Of a stretch of DNA of 64,000 nt, positions 37,001 to 45,475 are shown piece by piece (the first letter of the stretch is position 1; each line of letters starts with the position of its first letter). The position numbers were made by a program, and so were the translations under genes. This DNA comes from Symbiodinium kawagutii (taxonomy: Eukaryota; Sar; Dinophyceae; Suessiales; Symbiodiniaceae), in assembly GCA_009767595.1 (NCBI GenBank), contig VSDK01012156.1, forward strand, positions 74,394 through 138,393. The letters run 5' to 3'. The notes under the pieces were generated by a model. That model made no database searches. It saw only the letters and a program-made list of their open reading frames with translations, and was not told the origin of the DNA.

Positions 37001-37627
37001 ATATACATACAACACATGAACATATACTCCAGCATGTTCAGTTCATTAATCTTTTGATTCATTAATCAGTTAATCTTAATCAATTAATCTATATATCTAT
37101 GTCAGCATTTTTGCAGAGAAAGGCCTTTGTCGCGGCTCCCGGGCAGGTACCCTGCGCATCAGCGAGGAGGTTGAGAGTGTGGGCATGGACACGCACCATC
37201 ACTCGCCGGCCAAGGCATATTCCTTGGAAGCAAGTGCCCCAGTGGGGTCCAAGCAGGCGCCAGTGGCGGGAGGTGCTGGTTGCAGGTGATCCGCAGATCG
37301 ACCCAGGGACCTATGGGGTGCGTTGATGGCTCAAATTTCTGCGGTGCCGCAGGGTCCATTTTGCCAAGCATTTGACTGTTTGATAAGATGTTAGTATCTC
37401 AGCACCAGCAATCAGAACACGGACATTTTTATGAAATTTTCACGTGTCACTGACTTTTGCTCATTTTCACATATTTTCAACATGATTCAGATTACACTTG
37501 CTGGAACTCTATCGATGCAAGTGCTGATGCTGCGGCCGGCGTGTCGCTTCAGGTGGCACCCGTGGTGCCTTCGCAACCCGGAGCCCCTGTGTCTGCTTGG
37601 TCAGGAGGTGCAGCTGCACCTCTTTAG
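24695..37627 (+). CDS. ammonium transporter (AMT/Rh family), 13 exons
   Basis: The exons listed below join in one frame to 484 codons plus TAG, the usual AMT length; the start codon lies further upstream. Ammonium transporters are trimeric membrane proteins with about 11 helices per subunit. Visible landmarks are the N-terminal helix (LDSAWMCLCGALVMFM), AGFGMLETGSCRAKN, the pore region FQWAF, AGATIVSGAVAER, Asp in MDFAGSG followed by the first pore His in VVHLTGG (31195-31197), LGPRKGRF, ITAGCGNMESG, and the second pore His in PVHGFCGIWG (34823-34825). Donors are eight or nine GC, two GA and one or two GT, and every acceptor is AG|G. Introns run from 0.3 to 1.6 kb. Expected role: ammonium uptake or retrieval across the plasma membrane or an internal membrane. 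Confidence 0.9.
25468..25585. mobile_element. second inverted-repeat family, copy 1
   Basis: CATATGGCAGTGGGTCAATA at the left and GGGTTTTCACCCACAGCCATATG-like sequence at the right. The core contains TTAACCAACC and GGGAACCAGGGGTACAG. A second copy lies at about 26535-26655. Both are in AMT introns. Confidence 0.6.
25696..25865 (+). CDS. AMT exon 2
   Basis: Acceptor GCAAG|G. Encodes HAGFGMLETGSCRAKN, NLVNVCVGTLGWWLFGW and CFAYGG, the family signature around helices 2-3. Donor CATG|GCTGCT (GC); the next exon starts GCT. Confidence 0.9.
25901..25998. mobile_element. ~95-bp inverted-repeat element, copy 4
   Basis: Left GGTGTCTCAAAATGGGGGTA and right GGTCCCGTATTTGAGATACACC pair. It lies 35 bp inside the AMT intron that starts at 25866. 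Confidence 0.7.
26535..26655. mobile_element. second inverted-repeat family, copy 2
   Basis: CTGTGGGTCAATATTAACCA at the left and TTTTGACCCACTGCCATATG at the right. The interior is closely similar to 25468-25585. Confidence 0.65.
27317..27410 (+). CDS. AMT exon 3
   Basis: Acceptor CCCGAG|G, joining to WHGFAGFDFYTHDSS. The rest is an extracellular-type loop with two Cys (PASCDGDGCQSTM). Donor ATGTG|GCCTGG (GC) keeps the frame into LSWFFQWAF. An earlier GC site at 27359 would break the phase. Confidence 0.7.
27491..28480. repeat. 495-bp tandem duplication inside an AMT intron
   Basis: Two almost identical units (27491-27985 and from 27986 on), each ending in an (ATC)n array. Each holds the same 76-codon open frame (27611-27841 and 28106-28336), which matches nothing I know and is probably not coding. 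Confidence 0.9.
27861..27983. repeat. (ATC)n array, first unit
   Basis: Trinucleotide array closing the first copy of the 495-bp duplication. Confidence 0.95.
28356..28515. repeat. (ATC)n array, second unit
   Basis: Longer, interrupted trinucleotide array closing the second unit. It is followed by a CACGTCG(T/C)GT repeat at about 28615-28660. Confidence 0.95.
28662..28752 (+). CDS. AMT exon 4
   Basis: Acceptor GTCGCAG|G. Encodes LSWFFQWAFCTAGATIVSG and AVAERVKSPTY, the best-conserved AMT segment, including the aromatic pore gate. Donor TAT|GCGCCT (GC); the next exon starts GCG. Confidence 0.92.
29922..30039 (+). CDS. AMT exon 5
   Basis: Acceptor CGTAG|GCG. Encodes AVFAFLMASFIYPVIVAW, GGGWLATILDVG and MDFAGS; the Asp that orders the pore is here. 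Donor AGTG|GATTCT is a GA type; the next exon begins GA. Confidence 0.88.
30074..30301. repeat. (GATA)n array and (TA)n run
   Basis: GATA-type tetranucleotides at about 30074-30170 and a TA run at about 30259-30301, both in the AMT intron. Confidence 0.9.
30993..31083. repeat. (GAT)n array
   Basis: Trinucleotide array near the 3' end of an AMT intron. Its orientation is opposite to that usual before an exon in this region. Confidence 0.95.
31187..31304 (+). CDS. AMT exon 6
   Basis: Acceptor CCTAG|GA. Encodes VVHLTGGVAGLMGTIVLGP and RKGRF, with the first twin-His residue. Donor GTGGT|GCCCCT (GC); the next exon starts GC. Confidence 0.92.
31736..31832 (+). CDS. AMT exon 7
   Basis: Acceptor TCGAG|G. 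Encodes LGTFALWFGWYGFNPGS and the segment up to ALAAQ. Donor CAG|GTGCGG is the clearest GT donor of this gene, and the next exon begins GT. Confidence 0.9.
31902..31984. repeat. GGGTTAATAGTG tandem repeat
   Basis: Seven or so 9-12 bp units just after an AMT exon, part of the G/T-rich 5' side of the intron. Confidence 0.85.
33279..33330. repeat. CAACCACTAT tandem repeat
   Basis: Ten-base units shortly before an AMT exon. They are roughly complementary to the GGTTAATAGTG units at the other end of the same intron. Confidence 0.85.
33395..33509 (+). CDS. AMT exon 8
   Basis: Acceptor TCGAG|GTC. Encodes VAMNTTLSAAVGGIVVFIL, RYIITRKYDV and GGLCNGILAG. Donor GGCAG|GCCGGG (GC). Confidence 0.9.
34316..34402 (+). 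CDS. AMT exon 9
   Basis: Acceptor CGCAG|GT. Encodes LVSITAGCGNMESGFAVLT and GFIGAIVYQ. Donor CAAG|GCTGGG (GC); the next exon starts GC. Confidence 0.9.
34764..34885 (+). CDS. AMT exon 10
   Basis: Acceptor AGCAG|GC. Encodes ASMLLQKLKIDDPVDAAPVH, GFCGIWGVLACG and FFDWGKHF, with the second twin-His. Donor TTT|GACTCT (GA type); the next exon starts GA. Confidence 0.9.
34949..35205. repeat. (TTTA)n array followed by (TA)n
   Basis: Tetranucleotide array with TTTG variants, then TATATA. It produces three overlapping Tyr/Leu/Phe/Ile-rich open frames that are not genes. Confidence 0.95.
36061..36229 (+). CDS. AMT exon 11
   Basis: Acceptor TGTCAG|GAT. Encodes DYYHGWSGWSCMANDDGSC, then AAIGAQFILVIMVILWSGIL and SLIIFALLKLT, the last membrane helix. 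Donor ACAG|GCCTGC (GC). Confidence 0.88.
36537..36629. mobile_element. ~95-bp inverted-repeat element, copy 5
   Basis: Left GTTTCTCAAAATGGGGAACT, core GGTTGGTTTGTTGCTATAAA, right GGTCCCCTATCATGAGAAAC. Lies inside an AMT intron. Confidence 0.8.
37147..37256 (+). CDS. AMT exon 12, cytoplasmic tail
   Basis: Acceptor GGCAG|GT. Encodes TLRISEEVESVGMDTHHHS and PAKAYSLEASAP. LRISEE..E..GMD is typical for the start of the AMT cytoplasmic tail. The 3' end is either CAG|GCGCCA (37256, GC) or CCA|GTGGCG (37262, GT); both keep the phase. Confidence 0.8.
37553..37627 (+). CDS. AMT terminal exon
   Basis: Acceptor TTCAG|GTG, 24 codons rich in Ala, Pro, Gly and Val (VAPVVPSQPGAP, SGGAAAPL), then TAG. Accepted because it is the phase-0 continuation; the tail is not conserved in the family, so confidence is lower. 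Confidence 0.6.
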   Translation: MAPVVPSQPGAPVSAWSGGAAAPL

Positions 37628-39810
37628 GCGGACGACCTGTTCTCCGGACGGGTGTCACTGAGTTGAGAATGGCACGTGGCGAAAGATTGCGTTGGTTTTT
37701 TGGCAATATTATTAAATAATTTAAGTGATTGGTAATTATGTTACTAAATGTTTAGATTATTATTAAATGGTATATTATTTTGTGGATCACCATTTGAATC
37801 TAAACATTCAGTAACATAATTATACTGATCAACTTGTGTGGGAGACTTTTTCTACACTTTTTGTTGATCCTACTTGTTGAGTGCCACGCTGCCTGAAGTA
37901 CCATGTTTGGGCTGGAGGTCCGAATGTAGATCATAGCGGTGGGACGTTGCGCTCCCAGCTTTCTTTCAGAAGTGGAGCTTCTGGAGCTGGAGTCCGCAAG
38001 GCTGTTGACGCCACCAGTTCGCAAGCTCCAGGACTGGTTGTCAGTTGACAGTGAAACCGGCTTCTTCCCAAACCTTGGGCCCTGTCCCTGGCACTTCTTC
38101 AAGTGTGGATCCGTAGCATAAAGGTATTGGGGTGACCACCGAATGGGTCGTCAAGAAAACATACCAGTTATTCTGAGCCACAGCTCACATGCAAGGTGCG
38201 ACAAGCCACTTGGGAAGTGAATCTGGAGTAGGTGTGGATCCACTGGTATCACTGGTGGTTATCCTGCTGCAATATGTACAACTCGCCGTGCGAAACGGAC
38301 CCACAGTGTGCCAGGGAGTTAGCCCCCAGAAGAGGACCTCGCCCAACAGCTTTTCCGCCGAATACGAACGAACAAACGAGTCTTCGTTTGCTGTGGAATG
38401 GGCCGAAATCAGGCACATTTTCCTTGAAGCAGACTTGAGAATCTTGTACCTTTCCACCTTTTCAACCATGACTTAAAGTCAAGGAATCTGCGCTGTACGA
38501 TGAGATCGAAACTGAAATCTTTGTAGCGCTTCCAAAAAATACGCGTGCGCAGTGGGCTGCTGGGAAGGGTCACTTGGCGAATCCGAGACTTTGTGATCCT
38601 TAGGTCATGCAATAAACCAGCCCGGGCAAGCAGCAAGTTGGGGGTAGCAGACATAAGGCCGAACGTGCTTTTATAGGCTTCCAGCGGTGATCCTCCATCC
38701 GGCCAAAGTTTAAAAGAACCGCAGCAAGTAGACAATAGAAGAACACTCAGTTGCTTGATCGTTATCAGAGCTTAGACGGAACGATTTGACTGGGAATGAT
38801 TGCAACATGGGAAGTGCTGTCAACAAATACGTGTCGGCCGCATCGAAATGGCTACGTGTTGGCACCTGCCAGACACGTCAATGACAGAATTCACAGCACC
38901 GACTCTCAGGATGCGAGTCGGTTGCATTTGCCTTGAGGATCCAGATGCTTAGGTTTTTGGGATCCTGTTCTACAAACGAAGCTTGTTTGGACCCTCAATT
39001 TTATCTTCACCAACAATTTGTGTTTGCCTGTTTTGGTCCGCGCCAGGCTTCGGTTTATGTTGGATGGATTTTGGGTGGTAGATGTTATGACAAGATTCAG
39101 TATGTACATACATGTTGAATCATGAGCATCTGAGAAAACTAGGTACGCAACTAAGTATGAGGACTGGCAGTCATCGAGTAGATTCAGGCCGGTGCTTCTC
39201 TTGAGCAGGGTCCATCCATCGTTTGACTCGGAAAGAGCAAGGATTTGTCATGACCATAGCATTCAAATATTTTCATTGGTGTCATTGTCACATCCAGTTT
39301 GTTGAATTGTCATGAAGGTTTCTTCGTTGTTGCTGGTTGTCATTAGGCAATCAAGATTATTTCCCAGGGTTGACGACAAACTGGATCACCCTGGCGCATA
39401 GGAAGACCTAGCTGAAGGACATCTGCATGGAGCAGCAACAATGCGGTTCCACTGATGTGGTTCAAGCTCCTCCCCATGGAATCCATGAAAGTTCCGGAGC
39501 TTCAGACCACACGAAATCGGCAAACAGCAGCTCCTCATTTCAGAAATCATTCAGCAGCTCCTCAGTATCGTGTTGAGAGTCATCAAGCAGTGACAAGCAG
39601 GGCAACTCACAAACTTTGGAATATGTGCACCAATACCAAACCAATCTCCCTAGTGCCATTTGTCCCGGTGATTGTTGAATGTGAGTTACGATAGGATACT
39701 GGGCTGCCATACAATCTCAGTAACTTTGGTTTGTGAATTCCGGTCCCCTCTGGTACTTGATTAGCCAATCAACTTTGCTGATGGACGATCATTAGCACCA
39801 AGTCAGATAT

Positions 39811-39899
39811 GTTTTTTTTTCAATACGGGACCCCAAAAGGGTTGGCCTATTACTATAAATGATTGATAAACTGCAGGGGTCCCCCATGACTTGAGAAAC
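39811..39899. mobile_element. ~95-bp inverted-repeat element, copy 6
   Basis: The left arm has drifted (T-run then CAATACGGGACCCC). The core GGTTGGCCTATTACTATAAA and the right arm GGTCCCCCATGACTTGAGAAAC are clear. Confidence 0.7.
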
Positions 39900-40356
39900 A
39901 CCCATATTGGTCTTTTTGTTGGTAATTATCCCTTATTATCAGCCATCATTAGTGGTTAAAACCCTCATAAATCCACCATTATCATAGTGAATAGCAGTTA
40001 TTACATCATTATTGTTGCTTATTATCCCTCATTAGTCCCTATAAGTCCATCATTACAACGCTAGTTGCAGCACATGCAACCTATGACCCGCAGCCAGAAT
40101 CATTGGCAGCACGTGCCTTTTGGGTTGCTCGCCATGAGATGGGCCACGGTGCGACCATCATAGCACCCTGGCAGCGATAGCAAGAAGTTCCAGCGATGCG
40201 TAGGGCTCAAATTTGGGTATTTTTGTCATTTTTTGTGTGGTGGGGGGTCATTTTTTGTGTGTGGGTATTGTTGTCACTTGTTTTGAATCATCATTTTTTC
40301 TGATTCTTCGCATTTTTTGTTGGTCTATGAGTGCGGTCATTGGTACTGTCACGGTG

Positions 40357-40446
40357 GTTTCTCAAAGTGGGGAACCCCAAAAATGGTTGGTTTGTTACTG
40401 AACATGGTTAATGTTGTATGCTTTGGGGTGCCCTATTTGGAGAAAC
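40357..40446. mobile_element. ~95-bp inverted-repeat element, copy 7
   Basis: Left GTTTCTCAAAGTGGGGAACC, core GGTTGGTTTGTTACTGAA, right GGTGCCCTATTTGGAGAAAC. Confidence 0.8.
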
Positions 40447-42212
40447 ATTCTTATTGCCACTGATCACCAGCTCCCCGCGAAAGGGAAGTCGGGAAATGTT
40501 CGGATCTCCAGCGACGGGAGCGTGCAAGTCTAGAAATTTGTGGTGATTATTCCGGTGCTGTTTATAGGCAATTTGTAAGGTTTCAACCATGTGGGGAGCT
40601 AGGATTTGTCAGTGTCACTAGTAAGTATTCTTGTTGGTTGTTGTTGGTGCTTGTACGTGACTATCTCTTACCACAACCCATCAGCGACTGCTGGCAAGAA
40701 CCATTGAGCATCAGTGGATGTGATTAAACATTGATTAATGATGATGATGATGATCATAAAGCCAAGAGATGAGAGCACTGTCGAACCAGTAGTTCCTCCG
40801 TGGTGATTGGAGAATTGATCTCAAACAGTGGGTAGGGCATGGCAAGCCTATGCATGTGGGCTTCCTATTTTGTAAGTTTGCGGTTCCAGTGAAGAAAGTC
40901 TCATCACCCAAGCAAGTATAAGACTGGCCAGAGATCATTATCGTATTGTAGTTAGAACAACATGAGAATCGTCAGTTGCATGTGAGTTCACAAGCGAAAT
41001 CATAGCCTTTGCCATGGAAACGCCAAGCAAAATGGGTGTAGCCACAAGGGGCGAACCATGACATGACATGACTCCATGGATCAGTCACTGAACTCCCGTG
41101 CTGAGAGCATCGGAATCAACGAGAGTGAACCCCCAGCTGTGCCATAGCAGTTACAACTCATGGCTATGTCAAGTATCAACCCTTAGCCTTAGGATAGGGT
41201 ATCTAGCCATAGGAGCCATGTATCAAGCCTGAGTATACGATCCGGGGAACACTTGCATCAAGTACTAAGCATCCGGCATGGAGTGGAGCCGCTGCACGGA
41301 CGGTTGGGAAGCAATTGGGAGCCACCCGTTTCTATCCCTAAGGGGGAGCTAAGGGAGCTACCAGTGGTCGAAGCAAAGTCAAGGTGTGTTGTTGGATGAT
41401 TACATGCTCAGGATTCATGATATGGAATGATTGGATGGTTCTGTTGAATGCCATCCTTCATCAAGCTTGATGAAGTATTATACCAATCATTCAATATCAT
41501 TTCATGATACCTTGATACCAAATATTTCATCATTGGATGATCCCGTTCGAGGATGATATTCACCGCGAAGTATCGATGATATTCCAAAAGCAGGCCTTGG
41601 CTCCTTGGTGAGCACTGTAGACTTCAGAAGTTAGCAGATTGTTTCTCACCATTGAAGGTTTCACCAATAGGTTAGCTAACCGTTGGCTGATAATTGTTTC
41701 TAATTATGAGCAGTAGATTGTTTCTCGCCATTGTTGAATGTTTGATTGGCTCATAATTGCGGCTTCAGATCACTCAGGTCTCGAAAAGAATGGTAGAATC
41801 GTCCATTGGACATCCCACAGTGCTGGTCATTGTTGCTTGACTCCTGTTGACTAATTTGTCTAGTTGACCCAATAGTAGTGGAGATTACGGGTGAATCAAC
41901 AGAACTCGACAATACTTCTGAAACAATAACAAGGGTCAGCAAGACCAAATCACCAACACCAAATCAACAACATTTACCCAATTAATATCATTAGTCCTTT
42001 GATCCTCAAAGAGTTTGTTTAAATGGATCCTCAAAAAATATTGTATGTATGTATCTTTATGTAGTATATATATGCGATTGCCTCAGTAAATAGATAAGTC
42101 AACAAATATACTTGATAAACAAATGTACGTATCTATATATAAAGATCTGTTTATAGAAAAAATACACACACACAAAAAAAACATATATACATTGATTTGA
42201 ATATAAATGGGT

Positions 42213-42309
42213 GTTTCTCAAGTCATAGGGGACCCCCCCAAATCATCCATCAATAGTCATTGATAGTAATAAACCAAGCATTTTTTGGGCCCCCGATGGC
42301 TGGAGAAAC
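42213..42309. mobile_element. ~95-bp inverted-repeat element, copy 8
   Basis: Left GTTTCTCAAGTCATAGGGGA, reversed core TAGTAATAAACCAAGC, right GGGCCCCCGATGGCTGGAGAAAC. It ends about 25 bp before the first exon of the coiled-coil gene. Confidence 0.75.
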
Positions 42310-42347
42310 CACCATGTGGAAGCATCGCGCGCCCAGGCTTCGGCACC

Positions 42348-42371
42348 ATGACGGACCAGAGCACCCTCAAG
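42348..42371 (+). CDS. coiled-coil gene, first exon seen
   Basis: ATG codon 12 bases after an AG|G site (CCCAG|GCTTCGG), then MTDQSTLK and a GC donor (AAG|GCGAGG). The AG could serve as a spliced-leader acceptor or an intron acceptor. Confidence 0.45.
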
Positions 42372-45300
42372 GCGAGGCGATGGGTTCTCGTGTTGGCAGC
42401 GCTCCAGGGGAGTCGTGGGAGAAGCGTTGATGGGTCGAATGGTTGACCTTAGCTGTAAGGAATGATGAACAAGTGGTTCAGAATAGTGAATATGGTGTGA
42501 AAATATGGTGAATAATGATGGTGGGTGATACTGGCGAACAATGGTTGGGTATGAGTTTTGTTGTGGATTCTTTGGTGTACGCAATGGTGGTTACGGCCAT
42601 GATGGTGATGATGGTTATCAAGCATGGCTGCTGGGTGAAACGAAGTCCAACTGGATCAGTTGCCCAATGGGTCTTGCCAAGCAAGACCATGGAGGGTCGA
42701 GTCCTCCCTGGTCCGCCTTGATGAAGTTTGTTTTGATCTGGTGCTGCTGACAGTTGCTGTTATGGCTCCCCATGCCCTTATCCAGTTCCATGCCGATCCA
42801 ACGTTTCTCTAAAATGTCAAGCGCGCGCTATGCCAACGAGTCACTTTAGCAAGTGTAAAGATATTGCCGCCCGAATTCAGCTGAACAGAGGTGCAAAGTA
42901 TGCCTACTTCAGTTTCGTTTGTTTCGCCTTGTAAAGGAGAACAAAAACTAAATTGTTATACAACGGGGGAATATGAGGACGAAAAACAGGAGATAGTTCT
43001 CAGTTGAAAATGACCCCGGGACGTGATGCCATTCCAATGATGGTAAGTCATCACCCTTGCGGCTGCTGGTGGCGGTGAGTGCCCCGAAATCGGGATCAGG
43101 GCCCCGAGATCGGTCTACTTTTGACATTTTTGGTTAAACGGGTTATGTTTGGTGCCAGAAGAAAACACCATGATTCATCACCATCATTTGGAAACTACTA
43201 TGAACCATTGTGAAACCATCCATCAACCATTTCAGCCATTTATCAATCGCCATTCACCATTAGTAATCATCATCAAGCAGTATTCATCGCTAGTCCAGTA
43301 ACTCACCCAGAATTGAGGCCATGGGATTCCCTTTGAGGCATTGCGGAACAAGCTTTCCAACCTGGAGGACGGCGGGGAGATTATCCGGTTTGGGCAGAGT
43401 CTGATGATGATTGACAAGCCACAAGAAAGTGATGTGATGCTATTAACATGTCAGAACATTGCTTTTTATCGAGCAATAGTTTTTCTGGAGTTATTGCCAA
43501 TGTTTATGCTGATTACAATGCTTGTGTATGAATCATGTGTGTGTCTACATCCTTGCAACTGTGAGTTTTTTTGTCAGAAACAATCAGTGATGTGCCCCTC
43601 GGATACAGGAAAGGGCCCTACGCCCCTTTAGCCTGGTCGACCCAGGTGCTGATTGCAACACTGAGAGATCAGATGCAACGGTCCAAGAATGGTTCATGAT
43701 GTTTATTGATGGCTCACTGATCTTCTCACCCATCTTTATTCTGAGTGGAGCCATGTAGAGCCTTTGGTACACAGGAGTTAGGAAATCGCATGGCATTTGC
43801 ATCTTAGGATGTCATTTGTATTCTACACGGTTTGCCTCATGATCATCTCCCATGGCAAAGTTAAGGGGTTTCAGGAGCTGCCGGTACTTCTATCTGTACG
43901 ACCTCTATCGTGACTTAGACTAGACTACTGGTGTCTTTGCACCATCCCACTCCCAGCCCTCCCATCCTCGCGGAAATCCAGCAGATGCACGTCATATCGG
44001 CTGGTCATCATCCCCCATGGCAAGACCATTCCTAACCAGTTTCTACCATTACCCACTGTCATTATCAGCCATCATTAATAACCATCATTGTCAACCAACA
44101 TTATCAGCCAGCATGATCAACCATCATGATCAACCATCATTGTCAACCATAATCATACACCATAATTACAAACCATCATTACCAACCATCATTACCAACC
44201 ATCATTACCAACCATTTTTTTAAGTCATCATTCACCATCAGCATCCACCATCATTGCCGTCAATCAACCGTTGATTCAGCGCTGGAGGATGAACTGGAAA
44301 CAGCCAACGATGCGCAGGTGCTGCCCCGCGGAAAGGGGACCTTGGGCAACAGCCGTGGTTTAGAGCGAGGGCACATCATCCCCAGATGATGGTTGAGATG
44401 GATAAGAACCAGCCTTGGTGGTTCAGAATGGTTGAGAGTTTAGAGTTGAGAGTGGTTATTTGAGATGATTCGCAAGTTCATGATGTTGAGCAATGGTTAA
44501 TGGTGTCAATCAATTCATTGAAACATGTTCACGAGCTGATTTATTAAGCAAAAGGCGGGCAAATGAAGAACCAGTTTGGGTTTAGGAGGATTGCTTTTTG
44601 GGGAAGCGCCCATGCCAGGCTCTAATCGTGGCTGGAGATCACCGACACCAACCGTCCGAAAAAAAGAGGAGGTGTCCCAACAAAGACTCATTTGTTGTAG
44701 AGAGGAACATGGGTGCACCTGTCAAAGTACCAACTATCCCCAAGTGATATCACCATAGTTTGTCATTCCAATGATCGCATGACAATATTAAAGCCATGAT
44801 TTGATTCAGAGCATTCCAGAGCCACTATTCACAATCAAATACTATATATCCCCAATTGATATCACTTGATATCACCATCATTTGTCATTCCAACGATTGT
44901 ATCACCATATTCTAGCCATGATCTAGAGCATTCTAGAGCCATTATTGAACAATCTAGTCATTCCAACCATTGTATCACCATGTTTAGGCCATTATTTAAA
45001 GCCATTATCTAACATGATTTAACACTCAAACCAGCGGAATTCACCAACCAGCAGCGGTAGGGTGGGACGCATCACTTGCGGATCCGAACTGACAGGCCGC
45101 CTTGGAGAAGGAGCTGGGCGAGTTGAAGACGGAGCTGGAGGCGACTGCCAAGCGGATGGGATGGGAGGTGATGGGCCTGGGAGGTGACAACAACCATGGG
45201 TTGAGAGTGGTTGATTGATAAGGGATGAATGGGTCAAATGGTAATAATAACGGATTCATGGGTCATAATCACCAAGAACAATGGTTGATAAGGGTTGATT

Positions 45301-45419
45301 GATAAGGGAGAATCACCAAACAAATTGGTTCAACAAGTACTTGGATTCATAGGGGAGAATCACCAAGAGACTTTTGGTTCAACAACCACTATATGGTGGT
45401 TCCTCAATGGTCTTGTGGG

Positions 45420-45475
<56 letters not shown>

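Larger units (their letters stand above)
37628..42347. other. spacer between the AMT and coiled-coil genes
   Basis: No supported gene. Contains two complete fold-back elements and the left part of a third, and short open frames at 37939-38121, 38189-38476 and 39455-39694 without recognisable motifs. AT-rich stretch at 42030-42200. Confidence 0.5.

Noticed and set aside
40060..40182. HEMGHG motif suggesting a zinc protease exon
   Set aside because: Only five motif residues match; no AG|G acceptor in phase, no supporting family sequence around it, and a stop follows closely.
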